A stretch of DNA of 14,795 nt from an uncultured Phaeodactylibacter sp. (GTDB taxonomy: Bacteria > Bacteroidota > Bacteroidia > Chitinophagales > Saprospiraceae), in assembly GCA_913062745.1 (NCBI GenBank), contig CAJXXJ010000024.1, positions 1 to 14,795 on the forward strand. The letters run 5' to 3'. The notes beneath the pieces are model-generated. The model did not search any database, had not been told where the DNA came from, and saw nothing but the letters and a program-made list of their open reading frames with translations. Shown one piece after another: positions 6,280 to 13,494 of the stretch (within the stretch, counting starts at the first letter, position 1; every line of letters starts with the position of its first letter). The translations under genes and the position numbers were made by a program.

Positions 6280-9129
6280 ATGCCGAAGAAAGACACTGCC
6301 GTACTCGAAAAGCCAAGCGCACAGGGGCTGAAAGACAACATTTACATCAAAGGAGCCAAAGCCAACAACCTAAAGGACGTTAGCCTGCATATCCCCAAAA
6401 ACCAGCTGGTAGTCGTCACCGGAGTATCGGGCTCCGGAAAGTCGTCCATCACTATGGATACGCTCTATGCGGAGGGGCAGCGCCGCTACGTGGAGAGCCT
6501 GTCTAGCTACGCCCGGCAATTCCTGATGCGGATGAAGAAGCCGGAAGTGGACTACATCAAAGGCATCTGCCCGGCAATTGCCATTGAGCAAAAAGTGAGC
6601 ACGAGCAACGCCCGCTCTACAGTCGGCACCCTTACGGAAATCTACGACTACCTCCGGATTCTCTTTGCCCGGGCCGGGCACACCATCTCGCCTGTTTCCG
6701 GCAAGGAAGTTAAAAAGCACGAAGTGTCTGATGTGGTAGACTATATCAATGGTTTCGATGAAGGGACCAAGGTACAGCTGTTCATTCCACTGCCCTACAA
6801 ATACAAAGACCGGCCGGTAAAGCAGGAGCTCGAATTGCTGCTGCAAAAAGGCTATACCCGGCTGCAGACGGACGGGCAACTGCAGTACGTAGAGGAAGTC
6901 ATGGAGGCTGCTCCACCCTATCTCAGCAAAAAGCTGGGCGAAATCCGGGACGAGGGCATCCGGCTGCTGATCGACCGCTTTGTGGTAAAGCCGGGAGATG
7001 AAGAAAATACCAAAAGGATTGCGGACTCGGTGCAGACCGCATTCTACGAGGCGGAGGGTGAATGCATTGTGGAAATCATGGGGCAGGAGGAGAAAGAGTT
7101 CAACAACCGCTTTGAGCTCGATGGCATGACCTTCCTCGAGCCCACTCCGCAGTTATTTAACTTCAACAACCCCTACGGTGCCTGCCCGACCTGCGAAGGC
7201 TTCAGCAAGGTGATGGGTATAGACGAGAACAAGGTGGTTCCCGACCCCGGCAAATCCGTATACGAAGGGGCGATTGCCTGCTGGCGCGGCGATAAGTATG
7301 GCTTGTGGCTCGACCGGCTGCTGGAAACAGCGCACAAGTTTGACTTCCCGGTGCATACGCCTTATCAGGAGCTGACCAAAGCGCAACGGCGGCTGCTGTG
7401 GAAGGGCAACCAACATTTTTGGGGCATCAACGACTTCTTCGCCGAGCTGGAGGAGAAAATGTACAAGATACAAAACCGTGTCATGATGGCCCGCTACCGG
7501 GGTAAAACCAAGTGCCCTGACTGTGACGGCGGGCGGCTGCGGCCGGAAGCCACTTACGTGAAAATAGACGGCAGTGACATTACAGAGCTGGTCGAATTAC
7601 CAGTAGACGAGCTGCTCGAGTTTTTTCATACCCTGGAATTGAGCGAATACGACCAGCAGGTGGCCAAACGCCTGCTTTTGGAAATCACCAACCGCCTTCA
7701 ATTCATGTACGATGTAGGCCTTGGCTACCTCACCCTGAGCCGAATTTCCTCCACCCTGAGCGGCGGTGAAACGCAGCGCATCAACCTGACCCGTACTCTG
7801 GGCAGTAACCTCACCAGCTCTATGTATATCCTGGATGAGCCCAGCGTTGGCCTGCACCCACGGGATACGAGCCGCCTGGTGCGGGTACTGAAATCGCTAC
7901 GCGACCTGGGCAATACGGTCATCGTCGTAGAACACGAAGAGGATATCATTGAGAATGCAGACTACCTGATTGACATCGGGCCGGCGGCCGGTATTCACGG
8001 CGGCGAGGTGGTATTCGCAGGCCCCTATCAGGATATCTACGAGGATGCCACGGAAAGCCTGACGACTAAATATATGAGCGGGCGGATGCAAATAGAAGTC
8101 CCCGGCCACCGCCGTACCTCCGGTAACTTCATTGAAATAAAGGGTGCCCGGCAGCACAATCTCAAAAATATAGACGTTAAGCTCCCGCTCAACACACTGA
8201 GCGTAGTCACCGGCGTATCGGGATCCGGAAAGACCACGCTGGTTAAGCAGATACTTTATCCCGCGCTCAAGCAGCATTTAGGAGAAAGCTATTCGCAGGG
8301 CCCCGGCCTGTTTGACGGGCTGGAAGGCAGTTTGTCTGCGCTTACGCAAATTGAAATGGTCAATCAGAAGCCGATCGGCAAGTCTTCCCGCTCCAATCCG
8401 GTTACTTACGTAAAAGCCTACGACGGCATCCGAAAGCTGATGTCGGACCAGCAATTGTCCAAGATACGCGGCTTCAAGCCCAAGCACTTTTCCTTCAACG
8501 TAGATGGCGGCCGCTGCGATACCTGCAAGGGCGAAGGCGAGCAAGTGGTGGAAATGCAGTTTCTGGCCGATGTGCGCCTGGAATGCGAAGCCTGCGGCGG
8601 CCGGCGCTTTAAGCAGGAAGTGCTGGATGTAGAGTATAAAGGCAAAAACATTTACGATATCCTGGAGCTGAGCGTGGAAGAAGCGCTGGAGTTTTTCGAA
8701 GGGCAGAGCGATGTGGTCAGCAAGCTGCAGCCGCTGTATGATGTCGGGCTAGGCTACGTACACCTCGGCCAATCGTCGAGCACACTGTCCGGAGGGGAAG
8801 CGCAGCGGGTGAAGCTCGCTTCGTTTCTCACACAGGAGCGCAAAAACGAGCATATCCTCTTTATTTTTGACGAACCAACTACGGGCCTGCACTTCCATGA
8901 CATCCGCAAGCTGCTCGATGCCATGAACGCGCTGGTGGAAAACGGCCATACGGTACTCATCGTGGAGCACAATATGGAGGTGATCAAAAGCGCGGACTGG
9001 GTCATAGACCTGGGGCCGGGAGGCGGTAAGGACGGCGGCCATCTCGTTTTCCAGGGCACACCGGAGGAACTGGCGGAAGAAGAAGGCTCGTATACGGGGC
9101 AGTTCTTGAAGAGCAAGCTTAAGCGTTAA
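6280..9129 (+). CDS. uvrA: UvrA, excinuclease ABC subunit A
   Basis: 949 residues from the ATG at 6280; family length is about 940. The frame extends 13 codons upstream to a TTG at 6241, but those residues are not family-like. UvrA is the damage-scanning ATPase of nucleotide excision repair. It dimerises, loads UvrB onto lesions and acts in the cytoplasm on DNA. Two ABC ATPase modules are present: Walker A GVSGSGKS at about 48-55 with signature LSGGETQR at 493, and GVSGSGKT at about 645 with LSGGEAQR at 836. Walker B is seen as YILDEPSVGLH and FIFDEPTTGLH. The C-terminal zinc module is complete (C746-x2-C749-x19-C769-x2-C772). In the N-terminal module CPTC (302-305) and CPDC (412-415) remain, but the CxxC pair that precedes CPTC in E. 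coli is replaced by FELDGMTFLEP-like sequence. The gene stands alone and ends at a hairpin terminator. Confidence 0.98.
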   Translation: MPKKDTAVLEKPSAQGLKDNIYIKGAKANNLKDVSLHIPKNQLVVVTGVSGSGKSSITMDTLYAEGQRRYVESLSSYARQFLMRMKKPEVDYIKGICPAIAIEQKVSTSNARSTVGTLTEIYDYLRILFARAGHTISPVSGKEVKKHEVSDVVDYINGFDEGTKVQLFIPLPYKYKDRPVKQELELLLQKGYTRLQTDGQLQYVEEVMEAAPPYLSKKLGEIRDEGIRLLIDRFVVKPGDEENTKRIADSVQTAFYEAEGECIVEIMGQEEKEFNNRFELDGMTFLEPTPQLFNFNNPYGACPTCEGFSKVMGIDENKVVPDPGKSVYEGAIACWRGDKYGLWLDRLLETAHKFDFPVHTPYQELTKAQRRLLWKGNQHFWGINDFFAELEEKMYKIQNRVMMARYRGKTKCPDCDGGRLRPEATYVKIDGSDITELVELPVDELLEFFHTLELSEYDQQVAKRLLLEITNRLQFMYDVGLGYLTLSRISSTLSGGETQRINLTRTLGSNLTSSMYILDEPSVGLHPRDTSRLVRVLKSLRDLGNTVIVVEHEEDIIENADYLIDIGPAAGIHGGEVVFAGPYQDIYEDATESLTTKYMSGRMQIEVPGHRRTSGNFIEIKGARQHNLKNIDVKLPLNTLSVVTGVSGSGKTTLVKQILYPALKQHLGESYSQGPGLFDGLEGSLSALTQIEMVNQKPIGKSSRSNPVTYVKAYDGIRKLMSDQQLSKIRGFKPKHFSFNVDGGRCDTCKGEGEQVVEMQFLADVRLECEACGGRRFKQEVLDVEYKGKNIYDILELSVEEALEFFEGQSDVVSKLQPLYDVGLGYVHLGQSSSTLSGGEAQRVKLASFLTQERKNEHILFIFDEPTTGLHFHDIRKLLDAMNALVENGHTVLIVEHNMEVIKSADWVIDLGPGGGKDGGHLVFQGTPEELAEEEGSYTGQFLKSKLKR

Positions 9130-9141
9130 AGGCAGGCGTAA

Positions 9142-9196
9142 CTATTCAGCATGATCAGAAAATCGCGTTTTCTGCTTATTTTTTAATACTGAATAG
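9142..9196 (+). terminator. Nested-hairpin terminator after uvrA
   Basis: The inner stem CAGAAAA/TTTTCTG (9156-9162, 9168-9174) with a 5-nt loop is followed by CTTATTTTTTT, a usable intrinsic terminator for uvrA. An outer 8-bp perfect pair CTATTCAG (9142-9149) and CTGAATAG (9189-9196) encloses both the inner stem and the T-tract. The whole could extrude as a larger structure. Confidence 0.7.
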
Positions 9197-9240
9197 CTAA
9201 GGCTGGCTGCATCCGCTGGTGGAGGTACAGAAGGCTGTGA

Positions 9241-9273
9241 TTGGGTAAATGGTGCACTTTTTCCCTATTTTCG
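9241..9273 (+). promoter_or_regulatory. Likely fabG promoter (TTG - 22 bp - TATTTTCG)
   Basis: TTG at 9241-9243 and TATTTTCG at 9266-9273 (7 of 8 to TAnnTTTG) are separated by 22 bp, within the range of Bacteroidota promoters. They lie about 44 bp before the fabG ATG. Confidence 0.5.
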
Positions 9274-9316
9274 CCCTACATTCAAGCGGCCTACCGCTTT
9301 ACCAAAACCAACGAAC

Positions 9317-10063
9317 ATGAAATTACTAGAAGGAAAAACCGCCCTGGTTACCGGCGGCTCCCGCGGTATTGGCGCAGCAATTGTCCGCCGATTTGCAGAA
9401 CAGGGCGCAGATGTAGCCTTTACCTACCGTTCCTCAGCTGCCCCGGCAGAGGCCCTGGCAGAAGAAATGAGCCAACTGGGCGTCAAAGCCAAAGCCTACC
9501 AATCTGATGCAGCCGACTTCAAAGCCTCCGAAGAGCTGGCTAAAACTGTGCTGGAAGAATTTGGCAAAGTAGACATACTGGTCAACAACGCCGGCATCAC
9601 CCGGGATACGCTGATGCTGCGCATGAGCGAAGAACAGTGGGACGAAGTCATCCACACCAACCTGAAGTCCATCTTCAACCTTACCAAGCACCTCGTCCGC
9701 CCGATGATGAAAAACCGCGGCGGCTCTATCATCAATCTGAGCTCCATCGTAGGCATGACGGGCAACGCCGGGCAGGCTAACTACGCAGCTTCCAAAGCAG
9801 GCATCCTAGGCTTTACCAAGTCTATCGCTAAAGAAATGGGCTCCCGTAATATCCGCTGCAATGCGATTGCGCCCGGCTTTATTGAGACTGATATGACCGA
9901 TGAGCTCGACGATAAGGTAAAAGAGCACTACCTGAGCAACATTCCGCTCAAGCGGCTGGGCAAGCCGGAAGAGATAGCGGATGTGTGCGTATTCCTGGGT
10001 TCAGACTTGTCTACTTATTTGTCCGGGCAGGTACTGAGCGTCTGCGGAGCACTAAACACTTAA
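9317..10063 (+). CDS. fabG: 3-oxoacyl-[acyl-carrier-protein] reductase FabG
   Basis: 248 residues, a full-length classical short-chain dehydrogenase/reductase. It reduces 3-oxoacyl-ACP to (R)-3-hydroxyacyl-ACP with NADPH in the elongation cycle of type II fatty acid synthesis. Visible motifs are the dinucleotide-binding TGGSRGIG (12-19), NNAG (90-93), the catalytic Ser143 in NLSSIVG, and Tyr156 and Lys160 in YAASK, with the usual 13-residue Ser-Tyr spacing. PGFIETDMT (186-194) is typical of FabG. The start at 9317 places the Rossmann strand at the proper distance. The gene lies outside a fab cluster: it has its own promoter-like element upstream and a strong terminator downstream, so it is probably monocistronic. 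FabG is hard to separate from close SDR relatives such as PhaB by sequence alone, but the ungapped FabG pattern makes this the best call. Confidence 0.93.
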   Translation: MKLLEGKTALVTGGSRGIGAAIVRRFAEQGADVAFTYRSSAAPAEALAEEMSQLGVKAKAYQSDAADFKASEELAKTVLEEFGKVDILVNNAGITRDTLMLRMSEEQWDEVIHTNLKSIFNLTKHLVRPMMKNRGGSIINLSSIVGMTGNAGQANYAASKAGILGFTKSIAKEMGSRNIRCNAIAPGFIETDMTDELDDKVKEHYLSNIPLKRLGKPEEIADVCVFLGSDLSTYLSGQVLSVCGALNT

Positions 10064-10108
10064 TCATGCCTCCCCCCTTTCGGGAAACGAGGCCTTCCTC
10101 AAGAATGA

Positions 10109-10148
10109 GAAAAGCCGGAGCGTTTGACGACTCCGGCTTTTCGTTTTT
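10109..10148 (+). terminator. Rho-independent terminator of fabG, possibly bidirectional
   Basis: A 12-bp perfect stem (10109-10120 with 10131-10142, core AAAAGCCGGAG/CTCCGGCTTTT), 10-nt loop, then CGTTTTTTG. The stem is flanked by A on one side and T on the other, so it could also serve the converging winged-helix gene, whose stop is at 10210. Confidence 0.88.
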
Positions 10149-10209
10149 TGCTTTTCATTGCTATCGAAGCAAGTTTAAGCAGACCGTATAACTTTTGTTA
10201 GTAGCCCTA

Positions 10210-10530
10210 TCATTCCCGGTAAAAGGCGGCCAAAGCTTTTGCAATCCGCTGCGTCTTGGCGAGCTGCGGAAGGTTGAGCGCATAGTGGCAACCTACAATA
10301 TCCTCATGGCGGACAATCATCTTGCTGTGGCAGAGCTGTTCCAGCTGCTGCTCCAGCTGCTCCGCACTTGTCTGCATACGCAGCGCAAGATCGAGCAGAT
10401 TGGCCTTGCCTTGTTCCCGGAGGTGCTCCAGGATGGGGACATTAGCGGGGCGTTCAAGGGTTTCCAGGACTGTAATAGCCTGTGCTAATTTGTTTGTGTT
10501 TACGGCTTTAATAGTGTTCCATGTGTGCAT
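10210..10530 (-). CDS. Small winged-helix (ArsR-like) DNA-binding protein
   Basis: 106 residues from the ATG at 10530. An ATG at 10578 in frame would add 16 residues (MHAVETLLWNCLKFSP) that do not look like part of the fold. The segment 30-88 fits an ArsR-type winged helix: NVPILEHLREQGKANLLDLALRM forms two helices, SAEQLEQQLEQLCHSKMIVR the recognition helix, and HEDIVGCHYALN the wing. A helical C-terminus follows. No metal-binding CxC pair of the ArsR/SmtB kind is seen; the two cysteines (67 and 81) are isolated. Such proteins are usually dimeric transcriptional repressors in the cytoplasm, but the ligand and target are unknown here. The nearest gene is fabG, convergent, so no regulon can be inferred. 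Confidence 0.65.
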   Translation of the reverse strand: MHTWNTIKAVNTNKLAQAITVLETLERPANVPILEHLREQGKANLLDLALRMQTSAEQLEQQLEQLCHSKMIVRHEDIVGCHYALNLPQLAKTQRIAKALAAFYRE

Positions 10531-11111
10531 GGGTGAAAACTTTAGACAGTTCCACAATAAGGTTTCGACAGCGTGCATACATCGACCAGGCTTGGCTGTA
10601 CTGGCTATTCAGACAAGCAAGACCACCCTGCGGCTTCCGTACGGTCCTCTAAGCCGTCCGGAAAATGCAGCACAATTTTGCGGTATAAGGTGGTACCGCA
10701 TGGCCCACTAATGAAGTTGGTAATGTGATTACGGTAAGTAGAAGCCGGTCTTAGTGTGGGATGGGGGGAGGAAGACTGTTCAGTAGGTTTGTGTAGCAAA
10801 GCTAACTTATCGATTCTAAATATCCTAAAAAAATGAATTAAATTTTTCCTACATACGAATAATGAAGCGGGAGGAGGTATGCTTTTTTATATTTTGAGTC
10901 GCTTCGTTAGCTGCCGTTTTGTTTAACGGCGGTTCCTCAGGGAGGGTTACACTATCGTTAGTTTATTTTTTTATTCATATGTTTCGCTACTGCGCATCCC
11001 CCGGGAAAGCAGCAGACACAAGGGCTGCGAACAGCTTGGCTGAGGCGGCGCTTTCCTTAAAAAGTACGTTGCGTTTTCCTGCCAGTCATTGGGCCCGGCC
11101 ACTGTCCCTCA
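10531..11111. other. About 580 bp without a convincing gene
   Basis: Open frames here are short and Arg/Ser/Cys-rich, as expected of non-coding DNA. I see a small dyad GTAAT-GTG-ATTAC at 10720-10732, an exact TAnnTTTG string (TAGGTTTG) at 10784-10791 with no matching -33 element, an A/T-rich stretch at about 10800-10860, and the hairpin at 10913-10930. The minus-strand winged-helix gene needs a promoter here, but I cannot place one. No tRNA, SRP, RNase P or tmRNA signature was found. Confidence 0.5.
10913..10930. repeat. Hairpin GCCGTT-TTGTTT-AACGGC
   Basis: A perfect 6-bp stem with a 6-nt loop in the gene-poor stretch. No T-run follows on either strand, so it is not an obvious intrinsic terminator. 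Confidence 0.35.
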
Positions 11112-11151
11112 ACAAACGGGCCCGGGCGCAGATTCTTTGCACCCAGGCCCG
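11112..11151 (-). terminator. Rho-independent terminator of the PorT-like beta-barrel gene
   Basis: In minus-strand RNA a 13-bp G/C-rich stem forms between 11139-11151 and 11117-11129, with two G-U pairs and a 9-nt loop, followed by UUUGUUG. The two wobbles would be mismatches in the plus-strand RNA, which fixes the orientation. Confidence 0.8.
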
Positions 11152-11187
11152 AAATGTGTTTATTTACCGCAGATGGTTCGTAAAAGC

Positions 11188-11784
11188 TTAGAATTTCAGC
11201 CCGGCGCTGATCGTCAATACGTTGTTAGCGCCTTCGGCATTCGCGAAGAAATCGTTCAGCCCGATCTCGTAATTGGCATCTATGGTCAGGAAGAGCAGAT
11301 CAATCCCTACGCCGGCGTTTGCTCCCCAGGTAAAGGTATTGAGCTGGCTTTTGTCAAAGGCGAACCCCTCCTTCTCGGCTACACCGATGACGTAGGTCGG
11401 CGTCACTCCGCCTTTTATGTGGATGCCGAGCAGGCCGTTGTCGCCCGTAACCCGGAAACCGAGGTTGATCGGCGCTTTCAGGCTCTGAATGGTAGTTTCT
11501 TCTTCGAAGGCAATATCATCGGGCCGTTCAATATTTTGCTGCAGCTGTGCGGTATAATTGTAGTAGTGAGCCCCGGGCTGCAGGAAGAACAGGCCATCGC
11601 CCATCCGGAAGTCAAGGCCGACGTTGTACCCGACCCGGGCTTCCGCAGTGATATTATCCAGTTCCGCCTCAACTGCTGAGAAGTTGACGCCTACTTTAGG
11701 GGTGACCTTGATTTGTGCCACCGCGGGCAGGGCCAGAAAGGCAGACAGCAGGAGGAAGAGGGTTATTTTTGCAGATTGTTTCAT
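11188..11784 (-). CDS. Outer-membrane beta-barrel protein (PorT-like / porin family)
   Basis: 198 residues. The signal peptide is clear: MKQSAK, hydrophobic 8-20, and a cut after AVA-23 leaving Gln first. The mature protein starts with IKVTPKVGVNFS and continues as alternating strands separated by short turns, including GYNVGLDFRMGDGLFFLQPG, LKAPINLGFRV, GIHIKGGVTPTYVIG and FTWGANAGVGIDL. It ends ISAGLKF, with the terminal Phe that BAM recognises in barrel proteins. This is the pattern of the outer membrane beta-barrel domain (PF13568-type, often annotated PorT family). The name does not imply a role in type IX secretion. It is probably an eight-stranded barrel with unknown ligand. It lies downstream of, and in line with, the uspA-like gene, but a terminator separates them, so it is its own unit. 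Confidence 0.85.
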   Translation of the reverse strand: MKQSAKITLFLLLSAFLALPAVAQIKVTPKVGVNFSAVEAELDNITAEARVGYNVGLDFRMGDGLFFLQPGAHYYNYTAQLQQNIERPDDIAFEEETTIQSLKAPINLGFRVTGDNGLLGIHIKGGVTPTYVIGVAEKEGFAFDKSQLNTFTWGANAGVGIDLLFLTIDANYEIGLNDFFANAEGANNVLTISAGLKF

Positions 11785-11860
11785 GATTCGATCGGTGTTG
11801 TTTGGATGGAAAACGCCCGCTGTTTGGCGAATCTTATCTGACCCGCGTTAAGGTGGCCCT

Positions 11861-11901
11861 AAAAACAGCAGGCGCGGAAAGAAAAACTCCTCCCGCGCCT
11901 G
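11861..11901 (-). terminator. Rho-independent terminator of the universal stress protein gene
   Basis: A 9-bp perfect stem CAGGCGCGG/CCGCGCCTG (11893-11901 with 11869-11877), 15-nt loop, then CTG and TTTTT (11865-11861) in the minus direction. It lies about 37 nt beyond the usp stop codon. Confidence 0.85.
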
Positions 11902-11937
11902 ACCGCAACTGTTAATTTATGTTAAAAACCACCCGGC

Positions 11938-12795
11938 CTACGCCTGCAGAATATGGGCAGGAATAGAAAGAATGGGCGTATTGCTGTGGTAGGACATTTC
12001 TTTAGCCCGGCTGTAGCGGAACAGCTCCTCGAAGAAATTTCGCTTATGCGTAACCATCGCTAAAATGTCCACACGGTGCTCTTCCATGTAGTCGGTCAGC
12101 GCTTCCCGGATGTCAGTGCCCCCCAGCACTTCAAATTTGGCGTTGGTTAGCCCGACCTCCTCCAGGCGGTCACGGAATTGCTCCATGCGGTGAGTAAGGT
12201 CTTCGGTGTGCGCCAGGTCCACGTTGAGGCAGTGAATATTGGCTTTAAAAGGAGCAATGATTTCCTGCAGTTTGCGGAAAGCGGTAATTTCATCATTGGA
12301 GAAGCTGATAGAAAAGGCGATATCATCAATCTCTCCGTCGAAGTCTGCTTCTTCCGGTATAGCGAGCACCGGGCAATCGGCGTTTTCCAGCACTTCACCG
12401 GCTACGCTGCCCAGGAAGATTTCCTTCAGTCCGCGGGCCCCCGTGGTACCCATTACGATCATGTCGACTTTTTCCTTTTTGCCGATTTCCAGAATGGTTT
12501 CTACGGTGCGGCCGGGCTCCAGCTGATGCTGCACATTCAGATGGTTAAAGCCTTCTTCCTCCTGTATTTTGCGCAGGACGGGGATAGAGTCCCGGAAGTT
12601 CTTGAATTCGTCCAGGTCGTAGCTGTCATAAAACTCTGCCAGCGTATGCGGAAGGCCGCCGGCTCTTACCTCCGGCTTTCGGTATACGTGCAGGGTATAA
12701 AGGTCAGCATTGAGTTTGTCCGCCAGGTGAAGGGCGTAGATAAACGCCTGCTCGGCGGCTTTTGACAAGTCTGTAGGGAACAGAATCTTTTTCAT
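11938..12795 (-). CDS. Tandem-domain universal stress protein (UspA family)
   Basis: 285 residues with two Usp domains. Domain 1 (1-147) begins MKKILFPTDLSKAAEQAF and carries the ATP-binding signature G116-x2-G119-x9-G129-S130 followed by CPVLAIP (141-147). Domain 2 (about 157-283) has the same fold pattern, including HCLNVDL and VDILAMVTH and the closing NTPILSIP. It has lost the G-x2-G-x9-G-S loop (it reads HKRNFFEELFRYSRAKEMSYHSNTP in pieces), so it probably does not bind ATP. One active plus one degenerate domain is common in Bacteroidota tandem Usp proteins, which support survival in stress or stationary phase. The thioredoxin-fold gene lies 93 bp upstream on the same strand, so the two might be co-transcribed through a weak hairpin. 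A terminator follows the stop. Confidence 0.92.
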   Translation of the reverse strand: MKKILFPTDLSKAAEQAFIYALHLADKLNADLYTLHVYRKPEVRAGGLPHTLAEFYDSYDLDEFKNFRDSIPVLRKIQEEEGFNHLNVQHQLEPGRTVETILEIGKKEKVDMIVMGTTGARGLKEIFLGSVAGEVLENADCPVLAIPEEADFDGEIDDIAFSISFSNDEITAFRKLQEIIAPFKANIHCLNVDLAHTEDLTHRMEQFRDRLEEVGLTNAKFEVLGGTDIREALTDYMEEHRVDILAMVTHKRNFFEELFRYSRAKEMSYHSNTPILSIPAHILQA

Positions 12796-12850
12796 GGCCT
12801 CGTTGTGTTAATAGGCTAGGATATGAATAAGGTGATGGCAATGCAAACAG

Positions 12851-12867
12851 GCCTTTGCGAAAAAGGC
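12851..12867 (-). repeat. Weak hairpin between the thioredoxin-fold and usp genes
   Basis: GCCTTT and AAAGGC form a 6-bp stem with a 5-nt loop in the 93-bp gap. In the minus direction CTGTTTG follows, a poor T-tract. It might partly terminate or process transcription between the two genes. Confidence 0.3.
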
Positions 12868-12888
12868 AGTGCGTAAAAATAAAAATCC

Positions 12889-13134
12889 TTACCGAGATTG
12901 CAAGAGTTCAATCAGTGCATCCACCTCCGGCACCTCCCCGCTTATCACCACTTCCTGATCCACCTGCAAGGCCGGGATGGCCGTGATTCCCAACTGTAGC
13001 ATCTCCTGTATGTCAGACACTTCCTCCAACTTCAGCTCAAGGCCCATCTCTTCAGCAGCCTGCTCCACATTGGAAAGCAGCATACGGGAGAGGTTGCAGC
13101 CCAAGCCAAAAAGTCTCACTTCTATCGTTGTCAT
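12889..13134 (-). CDS. Small thioredoxin-fold protein (thioredoxin_3 / redox-active disulfide protein 2 type) with CxxS site
   Basis: 81 residues from the ATG at 13134. Upstream in-frame ATGs at 13167 and 13284 exist, but the fold starts at TIEVRLFG, so the short form is preferred. The pattern matches the archaeal/bacterial glutaredoxin-like TM0996/MTH895 group. It has a first strand, an active-site turn GLGCNLSR (10-17), a helix with NVEQAAEEMG, a second strand LELKLEEVSD, then GITAIPALQVDQEV with the cis-proline and ISGEVPEVDALIELL as last helix. The usual site is CxxC. Here the second cysteine is Ser16, leaving a single thiol Cys13. The protein may work by a monothiol mechanism, bind rather than reduce, or have lost activity. 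It lies 93 bp upstream of the usp gene in the same orientation, a stress-related pairing by position only. Confidence 0.75.
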   Translation of the reverse strand: MTTIEVRLFGLGCNLSRMLLSNVEQAAEEMGLELKLEEVSDIQEMLQLGITAIPALQVDQEVVISGEVPEVDALIELLQSR

Positions 13135-13494
13135 GCCGTTAGGTTTGCCCCGGTTCTCTGTGTTCATGGTGCAAGGGCGAAATTTCATAAATCGCAAGGG
13201 CATCGTAGTGTACATCACAACAAAGCTTGCGTGTTCCGTACAAATATGAGCGAATAAACCGGGGGCGTCGTTGACTTTTGTCACCGGGCTGCCTGATTTT
13301 TCTTAAAGCGCCGGCCTGGCAGGGTGTGGAAAGTTAAAAACCGGTAATTTCATTAGCTTTACACAGCCGGTATGAGAAAAGTCAGCCCATCAATCTACCG
13401 GGGCCTTTAACTTGTTGTAAACATAACCGAACAAGCGGCCGCTCCAAAAATGCTGGAGTGCTGTAAACCCGCATCGAAACTGAAATCCAAAGCC
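13135..13494. other. Divergent intergenic region between the thioredoxin-fold and kelch-like genes
   Basis: About 360 bp. On the minus strand CATATTTG (plus 13241-13248) is 7 of 8 to the -7 box and could serve the thioredoxin-fold gene. On the plus strand TAGCTTTA (13354-13361), also 7 of 8, lies between two CCGGT strings (13341 and 13367 regions) and could serve the kelch-like gene. A CTCCA/TGGAG hairpin (13442-13458) lies in the predicted leader. None has a clear TTG partner. Confidence 0.35.

Noticed and set aside
6014..6322. 102-codon minus-strand frame overlapping the uvrA start
   Set aside because: It overlaps the true start of uvrA and the better minus-frame remnant. Its Leu/Arg/Cys-rich sequence has no family character.
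10919..11191. 90-codon plus-strand frame across the minus-strand terminator
   Set aside because: Its sequence is Arg/Ala/Ser-rich with no recognisable fold, and it runs through the terminator hairpin of the converging gene.
11089..11679. 196-codon plus-strand frame
   Set aside because: It is antisense to the PorT-like gene, which has a signal peptide, barrel strands and a terminal Phe.
12178..12765. 195-codon plus-strand frame
   Set aside because: It is antisense to the universal stress protein gene.
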